Part shown: positions 23,319 to 36,100 of the stretch, in pieces | Layout: every line of letters starts with the position of its first letter | How positions within the stretch are numbered: position 1 is the stretch's first letter | Assembly: GCF_036370855.1 (NCBI RefSeq) | Contig: NC_088102.1 | Coordinates: 72,301,601-72,365,600 of the forward strand | Source of the DNA: Dromaius novaehollandiae | Lineage: Eukaryota; Chordata; Aves; Casuariiformes; Dromaiidae | Length of the DNA stretch: 64,000 bases | Reading direction: 5' to 3' | Made by a program: the position numbers and the translations under genes | Notes under the pieces: model-generated | Database searches by the model: none | What the model saw: only the letters and a program-made list of their open reading frames with translations | Told to the model about the DNA's origin: nothing

Positions 23319-23340
23319 GGATGGCAGGGCCACACTGCAG
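22583..23340 (+). repeat. Direct duplication of the gene 2 tail end
   Basis: 22583-23340 repeats 21612-22360: the intron, the third and fourth cytoplasmic exons and the start of the 3' UTR. The join at about 22582 falls in TTTTCTATTG, exactly where the other genes have TTCTATTAAA, so the first copy has lost its polyadenylation signal. The second copy keeps an open last exon ending in GYDDVGVSGPGTLL, but its third exon (22874-23004) is 131 nt rather than 129. Confidence 0.8.
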
Positions 23341-23549
23341 CAGTCCCTGAGGACACGCGTGGTGCCATGGGGATCTGCCCCCACGCAGCCACAGGCCAGC
23401 CACAGCGGGCATCGCCTGTCTCATTAACCGCCCACTTGGGCCAGCCAGGGACTATGGGCACCATGGAGATGGGCCTCCATCATCCCTCCTGCGCAGCCCT
23501 CCAGGCGCTGCCTGAGTTTGTGCTTCCACTGTGCATTTCTCTCTCTTCT

Positions 23550-23563
23550 ATTAAAAAAATAAA
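23550..23563 (+). terminator. Polyadenylation signals of SRCR gene 2
   Basis: ATTAAA at 23550-23555 and AATAAA at 23558-23563, after the duplicated tail copy. This is the only such pair after the gene 2 stop codon, so the mature 3' end probably lies here. Confidence 0.65.
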
Positions 23564-24065
23564 AAAATGTTTGGAGCCTCGGCCCCAAGGTGAGGCCTTT
23601 GGGCACATTGCCGTATCCCGGGGGTGGCTGGGGTGGACACGGAGCACGTTCTGCTCAGCGTGAGCTCTGTTGCACGGACCAGTAACTCTCCTGCCGGCCT
23701 CACACGGCTCCAGTTAATCGCTGTTGCTGCTGCGGGTGTTTTGTCCGCACTGTCCTAAGCTGAGACGCCTCCCTACATGGCACCCTGGCTGCTGTGGCCT
23801 GCACCCGCCCCAGAGCAGCGCTGCACCAGGTCGACATTCTCCATCGCTGCTGGTGCACACTGCCCACGTCAGAGACTGCCACAGAGCAAGTGCTGCTCTG
23901 CGGAAAGAGCCAAGCATTGGCAGTGAGGCCCGATGCAGCACTGGTGGAGCAGCTGATAGGCTTCCTCTCCTCGCTGGAGGTTTCCCTTGCTGTAAGGCAG
24001 GCCTGCAGCCCAAACGCAAGGGCAGGACAACAGTGTGACAAGTGGAGATGTCTTGCAGGGAGGTT
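23564..24065. other. 3' flank of gene 2
   Basis: Equivalent to 9887-10380. No gene is recognised. It joins CR1 abruptly at GAGGTTATGACACAT near 24060, the same join as after gene 4 near 50753. Confidence 0.5.
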
Positions 24066-24955
24066 ATGACACATATTCCTGTCCCTTCAGCATCTTAGGA
24101 GCCCTTTACTGCACTCACTCCAGGAGCTCCATGTCTCTCTTGTCTTGAGGAGCCCAGAACTGCACACAGCACTCCAGACGAGGCCTCCCCAGGGCTCAGC
24201 AGAGGCACAGGATCACCTCCCTCCACCTGCTGACAACACTCTGCCTAATGCAGCCCAGCATACCCTTGGCCTTCTTGGCCACAAGGGCACGGTGCTGGCT
24301 CACGGTCAGCTTGTTGTCCACCAGGCCTCCCAGGTCCTTCTCTGCACGGCTGCTTTCCAGCAGGTCAGCCACCACCCTCTACTGCTGCAGTGGGTATTCC
24401 TCCCCAGGGGCAGGCCTCTGCACTTCCCTTGATTCAGCTTCATGAGGTTCCCCTCTGCCCATCTCCCCAGACTGTCGAGCTCCCTCGGAAGGGCAGCACA
24501 GCACTCTGGGGTATCAGCCACTCCTCCTGGTTTTTGATCATCAGCACACTTGCTGTGGGTGCACTCTGTCCCTTCGTCCACGTCACTGAGGAACAAGATG
24601 AACAGTACTGCACCCAGCAGGGACCCCTGGCAGACACCGCTAGCTTGCTAGCTACAGGCCTCCAACGAGACTTTGTGCTGCTCATCACAACTCTCTGAGC
24701 TCTGCCAGACAGCCAGTTTTAAGCCACCTCACTGTCTGCTCCTCTAACCCACACTTCCTCAGCTTGCCTGTGAGGATGTGATGGGAGACAGTGTCAAAAG
24801 CCTTGCTCAAGTCAAGGGAGACAACTTGCCCTGCTCTCCCCTCATCTATCCAGCCAGGCATCCCATCCTAGAAGGCTGTCATGCTGCTTAATCCCTGCTT
24901 GCTGTCTTTCACATCCCTCAACACATTAAACTCCAAATGGGCCTTGACCTTTCGA
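24066..24955 (-). mobile_element. CR1 LINE fragment with reverse transcriptase region (unit 2)
   Basis: Minus-strand CR1 ORF2 piece equivalent to 10640-11730. It lacks the 3' end, and the upstream part after 24870 is shortened. It runs directly into the NACHT remnant at 24956. Confidence 0.8.
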
Positions 24956-25190
24956 CAAGCACCACACACCACTGTGCTACTGGGAGCTATGGAGATGGGA
25001 AAGACAATGACAAGGAGGAAGATCACCGTGGAGTGGGCAGGAGCAGTCCTTTATACACAGTTTGACTATGTTTTCTACCTCAACTGGAAAGAAATCAGCC
25101 CCACTACAGCAGGGAGTGCAGCACACTTGATTTCCAAGCTCTGTCATTGCCCCTACTTGGACTCTTCCATCTGGGCTGGACCAGAAGCAC
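24956..25190 (+). pseudogene. NLRP NACHT-domain remnant, copy 2
   Basis: It reads APHTTVLLGAMEMGKTMTRR, then KITVEWAGAVLYTQFDYVFY, then LNWKEIS. The P-loop has changed to GAMEMGKT and the first part of the remnant is lost at the CR1 junction. Compared with copies 1 and 3 it is 5' truncated. Confidence 0.7.
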
Positions 25191-25992
25191 CTCTGCCTGG
25201 AGCCAGCACTTGCATTCACTCCCCTGGCCTTCACAGTCTGGGTGGGTTTTTCCAGGCACAGCCCACATGGACTCACGAGCCACCTGGGCCCCTGCATGGC
25301 CAATGCCTTTTGCTCAGACAGCAAGCAGGTCCTGCGGTGTCCTACGGGACGCAGGTATGGAGTTGTGCTCTCTAGACTTGTGCGCCCCCAAGCTAAAGAG
25401 AAACCTGAAACAATAGCTCAAGGCCCCTGTGACCTGCTGCCCCAACAAGAGCCGGCACAGAGCCTGGCTTGGGTCAGAGTGGTTCAGGTGGGCCCTGTGG
25501 GACTCCTGCCATGTGCTAGCCATGGCTCCCGTTCCCTGACTCGGAACTGGAAAGCACTGAACCACAGATGCAGTTCACCTGAGCAGACAGACAGGACAAC
25601 CACAGTGTCCCTCTCTCGCCTGCACTGCCCTGGGTGCACCAGGGCTGCTTTGAGGCCAGTGTGGCAAATCCCAAAGTGAGCTGCGTGGCTCTGAGCCCCT
25701 TCTGATCTCTGTCACCTTTCCGCCGGCAGCCCCAGGACAGTAAAAGCCATGGGCAGGGAGTGGGCATGGCAGTAAGGCTGTGGCCGTGCAGGCTCCCTGA
25801 GGTCGGATGCTGTGGGCCTGGGTCAGTGTGTCACCATCGAGGTGGACCATGCCCTGCAGTCTTAGGTGGCAGTGAATACCTGGGGTCATTTTAGCAGTTC
25901 TTCTTTTCTTGCACTATTGAAAGATTGAACATATCGGGATTAAAGGAAGAAACACAGCAGGAGCTGGCTGCACTCAAAGGAAGAAAGGAATT
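25191..25992. other. Spacer, nothing recognised
   Basis: Equivalent to 12211-13050. No gene is supported. Confidence 0.5.
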
Positions 25993-27399
25993 TTGCTGCT
26001 GTCATACCGGTGGGGGAGGACGATGGCATTATGGATGGGGGTGCCTCAAAGGGAGGCTACGGCCTGCCTTCCTGCCTGCCACCAAGCGTTGGCCCCATCC
26101 GAGACAGCAAGGCACATGCTTTGTGTCTGTGATTGCAGGCATCACCCACAAGGTGCACAAAGTGGGCCTGGGAAGAAAACTGAATGCACATCTCTCAATG
26201 CTAAATATCCCTCTCTGGCTTCCCAACTGCTGCACTTCCATCTCCATAATCAGCTCACAGCTTTGATACCTCCCATGATTGTCCCACCAGTTAAACACAG
26301 AAGGTCTATGTGGTCAGTGCATATGCTGCATGAGCTTTCTATGCCACTCTTGTCTCTCTGCAAGGCCTGCCAGCATTTGTACGCAGCCCATACTGGAATG
26401 CTGAGGTCTGACAAGCCCCTGCCACTAGTCCACTTCCCGACAGCTTCTGTTGCTGTGACCTGCTACTCTTTCAACTAGGGAAGCAAGTGGCTATGCACTG
26501 AGGTTTGCAGCCAAGGTAGGATGTGTTCTGTGAGAGCCCTGACTCAGTTGCTGGTCTGCACCTCGTCCCTGCTGTCTGTACACAGTGGGAAAATCCCCAC
26601 ACTGGGGCACTGGAGCTGTCTGTTGTGCTGCAGCTGCAAAATATGTCCCCACGTGGCAGCTGAGCTTGCCTGGGCAGGGAGGGATTCCCACCAGCTGTGA
26701 AGCGACTGTGGGCAGGTGCTAGCCACCCTCGTCCCTGCCCTGACAGAGGGCTCCCGGATGTTGGATGGAGGGCGCATTCTGAGGTGGAGCGAGGTGCTGG
26801 GAACTGCCCTGCCCTTGGGTGGGTGCTGCTGCCACAACTTAGAGGTGGCCCGAGAGACCTGCAAGGCACTGCTGGGCTGAACTGCTTTGCTGGTACAGCC
26901 AGCCACGAGCACAGGTCCCCTTGACCCCCCAGTCCACCTAGCTACCTACTGCAGATGCTGAAGCAGCCACCCTTCCAGGCATTGTGTGGGAGGGAAACAA
27001 GGGGGCAGGGCTGGGGCTGTGCCTGATTCACTGGACCTGAAAAGGGCACAGACCGGAAGTGGCATCGTCCCATGTTCCCACTGCAGTCGGTGGGGAGAAA
27101 CAGGCCGTAAAAGGGAGAATGCAGGTGCAGGCTGGGCTGAACCATCCCGGGCGCTGTCTCCCTCTGCCCTCCCAGTTCTGCACCAGCACCTGCACTAGCA
27201 GGGAGTAGGGCCTGGCAGCTCGGCAGTGACATTACAACCTGAGGCCAATGCCGCACAGGGTAAAGAAGCTCTTTGTGTCAGGAAGGCCTTGAAGTGGCCA
27301 GAGCTTTCCAGATCCTTTTGCCTTGGGGTGACGTTTCAGTGCATCTGCACAGGGCCGACAGCGTGGCACGACTGAAGCTGCCCTGCGCTCTGCCTTGTG
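25993..27399. other. Spacer, no gene recognised
   Basis: Full-length version of the unit-start spacer, equivalent to 1-1459. No gene is supported. Confidence 0.5.
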
Positions 27400-28010
27400 T
27401 TCACGGAAGCACAGACGCACACAACGGCAGAGGTTGGAAGGGACTTCTGGAGATCATCGAGGCCAATGCCCCTGTCCATGAGGGTCATCTAAAGCCCATC
27501 GCCCAGGACCCTATCCAGATGCCTCTGCAATGCCTCCAAAGACGGAGACTCCACAGCCTCCCCGGGCAACCTGTTCCCGGGCTCCGTCACCCTCACAGGA
27601 AAGAAGCTTTTCCTTCTGGGCAGACGGAACTTCCTGGGTTTCAGGTTGTGCCCGTTGCCTCTCATCCTATCGCTGGGCACCACTGAAAAGCTCTTGACAC
27701 CCTCCCTTCAGATATTTATGCCCACTGATAAAGATCTCCCCACAGGCTTCCCTTCTCCACCATGAACAGGCCCAGTTCTCTCAGCCTTTCCGCGTGTGAC
27801 AGATGCTCCCATCCCTTAAGCATCATACGAGCCAAATGGGCCTTGACATTCCGAGCCCCATCCTTGCCTGATTGGACAACATCCCTCCATTCCTCCCACA
27901 TTTCCTGAGGCTGGCTCCAAACCGGCCCTTCCTCAGCTTTTCACAGTTCTCCTTAACCGTGGTGTCAAACAAGTGTCGCATAGGATTGGTGTGCTGTTGG
28001 AGTGGCCCTA
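27400..28010 (-). mobile_element. CR1 LINE fragment, internally deleted (unit 3)
   Basis: Same element and same internal junction as 1460-2060. Confidence 0.8.
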
Positions 28011-28140
28011 CTGATGAGGAGATCCTAAGAAATAAGGCTCCATTTCAAGCTGACTGTGCTTCCTCTTGCTTTAGAGTACAAACAGAAATGCAGAGCACAC
28101 ACGATAAGAGAGTTCTTGCAGGCAAGCTTGATTCTCATGC

Positions 28141-28920
28141 ACTGCTGGACCCTCCTCTCCTGCCTGAGCCCTTTCCCTAAGCACAGTGGCCTGGGAGACC
28201 TCACGGGCAAAGCTCCTCCTCCCTTCCTCCTCTTGTATGTGCCCTTTTTCACTGGAGTTCGGGTCAGCTTATCCAGGCCACCCTCCTGAGGCATTAGCTC
28301 ATCTCCTGAGCCTCGCGACAGAGGCTTGTGCTTGCTGGAGGCTGTCCTTCATTCCCTGCATGGGAATGCCCTATCCAGACGCTTCTGCAATTTCTCCAAG
28401 AACAGAGATTCCACAACCTCCCCGGGCAACCTGTTCCAGGGCTTCCTCACAGGAAAGAAATTTTTCCTTCTGGGCAGACAGAACTTCCTGGCTCTTGATA
28501 CCCTCCCTTCAAATATTTATACCCACTGATAAAGATCCACCCCCCCAGGCTTTTCTTCTCCACCATGAACAGGCCAAGCTCTCCCAACCTTTCCTCATGT
28601 GACTGATGTTCTCATCCCTTAAGCACCTTAGGAGCCAAATGGGCCTTGACCTTCCAAGCCCCATCCCTGCCTACTCGGATAAAATCCTGATCCTCTTGCA
28701 CTACTGGACCCTCCTCTCCTGCCTGAGCCCTTTCCCTAAGCACAGCAACCAGGGAGACCTTGTTGGCAAAGCTCCTCCTCCCTTCCTCCTCCTCTATGTG
28801 CCCTTTTTCACTAGAGCTCAGGCCAGTTTATCCAGGCCACCCTCCTGAGGAATCAGCTCATCTCCTGAGCCTCGCAACAGAGGCTTGTGCTTGCTGGAGG
28901 CTCTCCTTCATTCCCTGCTG
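28141..28920. repeat. Local tandem duplication in the 5' flank of gene 3
   Basis: 28141-28362 (beginning CTGCTGGACCCTCCTCTCCT) is repeated at about 28700-28920. Between them, 28363-28690 is a second, more diverged piece of the internally deleted CR1. The period is about 560 bp. Other units have only one copy. Confidence 0.75.
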
Positions 28921-29945
28921 GCTGTCCTACACTCAGGTAGGTGCTGGGGAGGTTAAATGTGATGATCACAAAGGCAAAGCCCTGACAGTGATGCCACCCA
29001 CACAGAGCGATATTAAGCTGGGGGAGGTCTCCACTCCTGGCCAGACCGTCCCCTTGACCAGCAGGCTCAAGGGAACCAACACTGGTCTCCCATATCCCTC
29101 AGATTTGTCTGAAGAGGCCCTCAATCACTCTGGATTTGCTCCAGGTCTCTGTGGCACTGGCACTGCAAAGAGATACTGATACACAGAAGCCTAGCGTTAT
29201 CGTACTCTGAAATGCAGCTGGCTGAGCAGAAACAGAAGCAGGTGGTGAGATGCTGGCTGTTCAGCAGGCCCAGCAGATGCCTGTGCTCTGACACAGAGCA
29301 GCACTCAGGCTGCTGCTGCTGCTTCCCCTTGGGGGCTGGTGTGCAGTGGGGGAACCAACTCCTTCATGCCTCGGCACTGCATGCGGCAAGCGTGGCTGCC
29401 ATGGGGACTGTGGGGCTGAGGGGCACAGGCCTGCAGGCAGCTGGGCAGCACCTCCATCCGCCTGCAAGCTGCTGTGAGGGGCCCAGGCCCTCCTGCCAAT
29501 GTGCCATGGAGCCTGGGGCTGGGCTTGACTTGGTGCCACGCTGGAGCTTTCTAGCCCAGAGCCAGCCCCAGTGCCTGCCCCATGTGGAGGGCTGCAGTGC
29601 GGAGGGACCTGGTGCCAGAGGTCAGCCCCACAGCAGCAAGGAGGCTGCAGCAGATGCTGCCCGCAGCACAGGACAGTCCCTGTCAAGGAAGGGCTCTTGC
29701 CACGCTCCCTGGCACAGTGTGACACACCCAGACCCATGCGGGATCAGGCATAGGAAGGGCCCACACACCCTGCACCCACTGCAGCACCCAGGTGCGGAGT
29801 TCTGCTCAGATCATCATCAGGCTCCCCACGGGGACAGCCAGGCAGGCACCCACCCACTGGTGGGGTGCGTGTGATGCCAGAAGTGGAGCCGAGACGCATA
29901 TATGGGCATGCACGGGGATGGAGAAGGTTATTGGAGGCTGGGGCT
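28921..29945. other. Conserved 5' flank of SRCR gene 3
   Basis: Equivalent to 2430-3440. No exon is supported. Confidence 0.5.
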
Positions 29946-29949
29946 CCGT

Positions 29950-30070
29950 CAGATGGGAGATAACCCTCCTGATAACGTCTCAAAAGGTGCCTGATGCTGT
30001 TGATTGGCTCCCCTGGCAGCGAGGCCTGCACCTCTGCCTATATATTGCCCTCCCCACCACAGCAGTCTCT
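29950..30070 (+). promoter_or_regulatory. Proximal promoter of SRCR gene 3
   Basis: AGATAA at 29958-29963, TGATAA at 29970-29975, inverted CCAAT (ATTGG) at 30003-30007 and TATATAT at 30039-30045. Confidence 0.65.
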
Positions 30071-30108
30071 GGTGGTCCAGGAGGCAAGCAGGAGCTGGGG
30101 GCTGCACC

Positions 30109-33100
30109 ATGGGGCAGGAGGTGTTTGGGATGGCCACCACCAGCCAGCTCCTTGCCAGCACACTGGGACTGCTGCTGTGCGTGCAGCTCTGCAGGGGTGA
30201 GTGCCTGCGGGCTCCCCGGGGCTGGAGCTGCCTGCCTTCATGTCGAGAGTGGGAGGCAGCCCTGGGGTTGGGGAAGACACGATGGGGCTGGGGTGGCCCC
30301 CATGGGCCTGTGTGTGACCTGCTGGGCAGGCTTCCCAAGGACACCAGTGGAGACACCCCACCTGGGCAGCTCTCGGACACTCGCGGTGCCTGGGGTGTGC
30401 TGGGGACAGGGTTTTTGCAGTGGGGCCAAACACTGAGCACATGTGGCAGTATGCATGCCCCACAGTTTTCCCCTTGCGTCAGGTGCTGGACATTCAGGGG
30501 CTGGATATGGCCCTGCCTTTCTTCACAGCTTGCATCCTGCAGTGCCCCCAGGGCTTTTCCACATACACGGCCATATGCCAGGGCCCAAGAGCCAGCCCCA
30601 CAGTGGGGAGTGGAGGCCATCAGGGCAGGGAACAGCTGTGGGACATAGCCCCCTGGGCCAACCTGGCAGGGCAGGCTGCACCAGGCACCCGTGGCATCAT
30701 GCGGGGGCTCCACATCCTCCTTTGTGGTCCCACATGGGCACCCACAGGCACCGGGGAGCTGCGACTGGTTGACGGAGGCAGCCGCTGCGCCGGCCGGGTG
30801 GAGGTGAAGCACGAGGGCCAGTGGGGCACCGTGTGCAGCTATGACTTCATCTGGGATGTCCGCGGGGCCTCCGTGGTCTGCAGGCAGCTGGGATGTGGCA
30901 CCGTGGCCAGGACTTCCCCATACACCCCATTTGGGGCAGGGGCTGGCCGGATTTGGCTGCAACCCTTCTGCCGTGGCACCGAGACAGCGCTCCACTACTG
31001 CCCCCACTATGGCTGGGGCCAGCACTACTGCGGACATGACTGGGACGTGGGGGTGACATGCTCAGGCAAGGGATTAGGTGACTGTGCTGGGGGGCAGCCC
31101 TTTGGCTGCGCGCGGTTGGGAGCCATTATGGCCATGCCCAGGGCCTCCCCACCAGGGACTCCCCGGGTGTGGGAGTGGCGCTGGAGGGCAGCACTCTCAT
31201 GCCCTGAGGGCACCTCTAATGCAGATGCCGTGGAGCTGAGGCTGGTGAATGGAGGTGGTCCCTGTGCCGGCAGAGTGGAGGTGAAGCTGCGGGGCCAGTG
31301 GGGGACGGTGGCAGATAACGAATGGGACATGGAAGATGCCGAGGTGGTGTGTCAGCAGCTGGGCTGTGGCTCAGCCAAAAGCGCCCATGCCTGGACCCGC
31401 TTTGGGAAAGGGTCTGGACCAATTCATCTGGCTGTCGTTGACTGTCGCGGGGATGAGTCCGCCCTCTGGGAATGTACTATCAAGGGATGGGAGCTGTACA
31501 ATGGAAGCCATGGCTGGGATGTTGGCGTGGTCTGCCAAGGTAAGAGCTGTGGCAGGCACGGCCCAGGCTGTCTCGCCCCCAGGGGCCACCTGTGCCAGCA
31601 CCAAAGCTCTGGTGGCAGCCCCTCCACAACCCCCCAACATATCCCAGGGACCTCCAGGCGACCCCACACTCTCTTCCCCGGCAGGGTTTGTGCAGCTGGT
31701 CGGTGGGGACAGTGCCTGCTCGGGTCGTGTGGAGGTCAGGCAGGGCCGAGGCTGGGCAACCCTCTGCAAGGCCCACGTGGACCTCAACGCTGCCCATGTC
31801 ATCTGCAAGGAGCTGGGCTGTGGAGCAGCTCTGGCCGTCACCGGGGCAGCACACTTTGGGGCAGGAGCTGGGCCCATCTGGGACGGGGGCTTTGAGTGTG
31901 CAGGCAACGAATCCCTCCTGTCTGCCTGCACCCGCAGGCTGCCCCATGGCCAGGGCTGCACGCACACCAGTGACGCTGCCATCATCTGCTCCCGTAAGAG
32001 CGTGGGGTGTGGGGCAGAGGCTGCAGCGGGGGGCATGGGGAGACGGGCAGCAGGGACAGGGGTGCCCTGGGCAGGGACGGGGCAGGGAGGCTGCGGGCTG
32101 GCTTGTGGCAGCCCCCAGGGCATGGGGAGGCAGAGGGCTGCCATGCCTGTGTGCCCCCGCCATTGTAGCTGCACAGGGCCTTTGTCTCCAGCACCCTTTC
32201 TCTCTCCCAGCCTACACGGGCTTCAGACTGGTGAATGGCAGCACAGATTGCACAGGGCGGGTGGAGCTGGAGGCACGCGGCACCTGGGGCTCCCTCTGCG
32301 ACGCTGGCTGGGACGTGCCCGATGCCCAGGTGCTCTGCCACCACCTCGGCTGCGGCTTTGCCGCCTCTGTGCCCCGTGGAGGGTATTTTGGGACAGGGAG
32401 CGGCCCGCTGTGGCAGGACACTTTTCACTGCAGCGGGACCGAGTCCCACCTGGGAGAGTGCCCTGCCATGGCGCTGGGGACCCCCGCCTGCTCACCACGC
32501 CACGCTGCCGCAGTCAATTGCTCAGGTGCGTGTGGGGCAGGTGGCGTCAGACAGGAGGGCCTGCTGTGGGGAGGGGACCCAGCACCCCAAATGGAGGGAT
32601 GCCCCTCCTTCTCACTGCCAGCAGGAGCTGTGGGGCACAGGGCCCGTCTGGGGAAGCAGGGCCATGTCAGGGCAGGAGGAGGGCTGAGCCCAGGCATAGG
32701 GCAGCAGGCACACGGGCAGGAGGAGGGCAGTGGGGCCATGCTGTCACCCGGGATCCCATGGTGCTCCTTGGCACCCTGCGGTCCCCGCAGCACCTCAGGA
32801 CATCTTCCCTCTCTGCGGGGACAGGTGGTGCTGAACCCCTGCGGCTGGTGGACGGGGAGAGCCGCTGCGATGGCCGCCTGGAGGTGGCCCTGGGTGGGGC
32901 CTGGGGCCGAGTCCTGCCACAGCAGTGGGATGCCAGCAGTGCCAGTGTGGTGTGCCGGCAGCTCCGGTGCGGCACAGTGCAGAAGGCCTACACCACCCCA
33001 GTGCTGGGGCCAGGCTCAAGCCCCCTGGTGCTGGGCGGGCTCCGGTGTGCGGGCACGGAGGCTCACCTGGCCCAGTGCAACGCCACGCTGCACAGCACCG

Positions 33101-36100
33101 TGCCACCGGGCCACGTCAAGGAGGCAGCGGTTGTGTGTTCGGGTGAGTGTGCCGGGAAGGGCCCCGGGGCGCCGCGGGGGCCCAAGCAGCTGCCCCGACC
33201 CGAGTGGTCTCTGGCTGCAGGGAGCCAGCAGGTGCGGCTGGCGAGCGGCCCTGGGCGCTGTGCTGGGAGAGTGGAGATCTACGTCCAGGGGACCTGGAGT
33301 CACGTCTGCGAGGATGCCTGGGACCTCCGGGATGCCGCCGTCGTCTGCCGCCAGCTGGGCTGCGGAGAGGCCCTGGCAGCGCCCGGCTCGGCCCACTACG
33401 GCCGGGGCTTGGGGCCAGTGTGGCTGGGCGCCGGCGGCTGCTCCGGAGCTGAGGCAATGCTCTGGGACTGCCCAGCCCCATCCCCGGCCCCAGCCCTGGG
33501 GCAGCGTGGTTGCAAGCAGGGCGCCAGTGTGGCAGCCATCTGCTCAGGTCAGTGCTGTGCTCCACCAGGGACGAGTGCAGCGTGGCTGTGGGACCGGCAG
33601 TAGCGCCAGCCCTCCCCACCAGACTCCCTGACCACCTCCCCACACCCTGGGCAGTCCCAGGGAGCAAGATGCCGCCTTCACCCCACTGCCCCAGCGTGTC
33701 CGTTTCTTGGCGTGCTTCTCTTGGAGCCCTAGGGAGGTGGGCGGGGTGACCGGGACAGCAGGGGTGTCTGCCCACGCCCGCCTGAGCTGTGGCCCCCCAT
33801 TCTGCCCCCTTGCAGAGCTCACAGCCCTGCGGCTGGCGGGCGGCAGCAGCTGCACCGGGCGCCTGGAGGTCTTCTACAATGGGACGTGGGGCAGCGTGTG
33901 CGCCAATGGCACCAGCCCCGCCACAGCCGCCGTGGTGTGCCGGCAGCTGGGCTGCGGAGCCACGGGACGGCTGGCATCTGCACCGGCAACCACACAGGGC
34001 TCAGGCCCCGCGTGGCTGGCCTGGGTGCAGTGTGAGCTGGGGGCCGACTCCCTCTGGCACTGCCCCTCAGCACCCTGGCAGCTGCAGCCCTGTGACTTCC
34101 CTGGAGACACCCACATCACATGTGACGGGGACCCTGGCAGCACCAGAGTGACTCCCACGCCAGCCATGGCAACTGGATGCCCAGACGGCGCAGCCTGCAC
34201 AGGTAGCTCTGCCTGCGCAGAGCAGCACGGTGGCCCCAGGGATCCTCCAGCTCCGACCAGCACAGCCCAGTGGAGGGGGAGCAGCTCTGGCAAGGAGACC
34301 CCAGCTGCTGAGCACTGCCACCCCTCGGCCTCATGCAGGGGTTGGCTCCCGGGCACAGGGGTGCCCTCCTTGGCCTCCCTGTCCCGCCAGCCGCTCCCCT
34401 GCACCCCCCCATGCATCCACAGTGATGCAGGACGGGACAGGGTCCCCAGCCTCCCTCCAGCTCCGCCGCATGTTGGTGTCCTCACAGGTGCCCACAGGAG
34501 CCCCACAGCGGGTGCTGGGGCCATGCCAGTGCCCACCATCCTCTGCATCATCCTGGGGACCCTGCTCTGCCTGGCCCTGGGGGCTCTCGCCATGCAGGCA
34601 TGGCGCACCATGGCTCAGCACAGAGGTGGGTCGCACCGGGGTTCTCCGGGGCTGAATCTACCAGGACGAGGCACCAGGGCAGAGCCAGTCAGGGCTGGGG
34701 GCCACTGATGGCTCCCGGGACTGCCCGGCCATGGGGCGGCCCGGCTGCACAGGCTGGGGGCAGGCGCAGCAGCGGAGGCCAGGAGGCCAGTGCCGAGCAG
34801 GGGCAGGACCCGGCGCAGCATGGGGGCCAGGCAGGGGCACCAGAGCCACTCAGCGGATGGGGCACAGCAGTGGAGCTGGGCCACAGGGATATCGGGGGCA
34901 CAGCTGGTGACCCCCACCATCCCACGTGCTGTGCCCATGGCCTGGGGTTATGGCTGCCCTTGCTTTCCAGGCCCTGGCAGAGCTGGAGACACAATCTCTG
35001 AGGCCGTCTATGAGGAGCTCGACTATACTCTGACGCCGGATTACCAGGAGGTGCCCAGTGGCTCAGGTGTGTGCACCCTGGGCCTGGCAGGCTGTGACTC
35101 CCAACGGCCCCTTGCTGGCCCAGCCTGGCCCGGCCTGGCACCTCTTTCTGGAGAGGGAGGTCTCTGCACTGAGGCCCCCACGCACCCATTGCTGCAGCAG
35201 CTGGGCTTGAAGCCTGGCCACCTGCTGACCATGGGGAGCTGCAGCAGGGGGGTATCTCCTTGCCCTCCACAGTCCCCACTGTATGGCGAGGCTGTCCTGC
35301 CCAGGGTGCTGGCCAGGCCATGGGGCTGGGCAGCCTCCACTAACACCACATCCTCCAGACTCACCGTCAGAGGGCTCAGCAACGAAGCTGCCGTATTACA
35401 CCGACAACAGTGTGGAGGCCAGCAGCCCTGTGACAGCAGCAGGTACAGGGCCGGGGTGCAGGGTCATGCTACCATGTGCCCAGAGATGCAGCCCTTGCAC
35501 CACAGCTGGTGCCAGCAGGGGCCACACGCAGTACCTGGAGCAGCATGGCCGTGTGGCCCTTGGTTATTTTCTGGGCCAGCACTCATGGCCAGGGTCGAGC
35601 CTCCAGGCTGCAGCCTCCATCCCAGAGTTGGCAGCCCCACGCAGCGGGCCCCCATGTCAGCACCCCCAGCTCCGTGGCTGGTGGCAGCTGGCACAATGCA
35701 ACCCCTGCCCCAGCCTTCGTTTCACTGCCCCGTCTGTCACAGACACCCCTGCCCTGTCCAAGCATGACCCCCCGGATGGGTACGATGATGCCGTGGCCAT
35801 GCAGCACCCGAGAGAGGCCGCTGCTCTGGGGCTGAGAGACGGAGATTTCTCTGAGGCAGCGGCGCTGGCAGGTAAGAGGCACTGCAGCCCGCGCAGCAGC
35901 CCTACCATACCCAGCGTCGTGCTGTCCCACCGGGTGAGGCTGCTCCCCTGCACTCTGCCGCAGTGGTGGGCCCCACGGTGGGGAGCCCCAGCCCAGGCCT
36001 GGCAGCCAGGGCATGAAACAGCCCCTACAGGCACCGGCCTTCCTGTCCCCAGTGGGGAGCCGGCCCTCACTGAACCACCCGGAGCCGCCGGGAGCCACAA

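Larger units (their letters stand above)
13051..25992 (+). repeat. Tandem array unit 2 (carries SRCR gene 2)
   Basis: This starts with the same sequence as position 1 and follows the same order of parts. It shares with unit 5 a deletion of several hundred bases just after its start (the jump is near 13135). It ends where the next copy begins at 25993. Confidence 0.85.
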
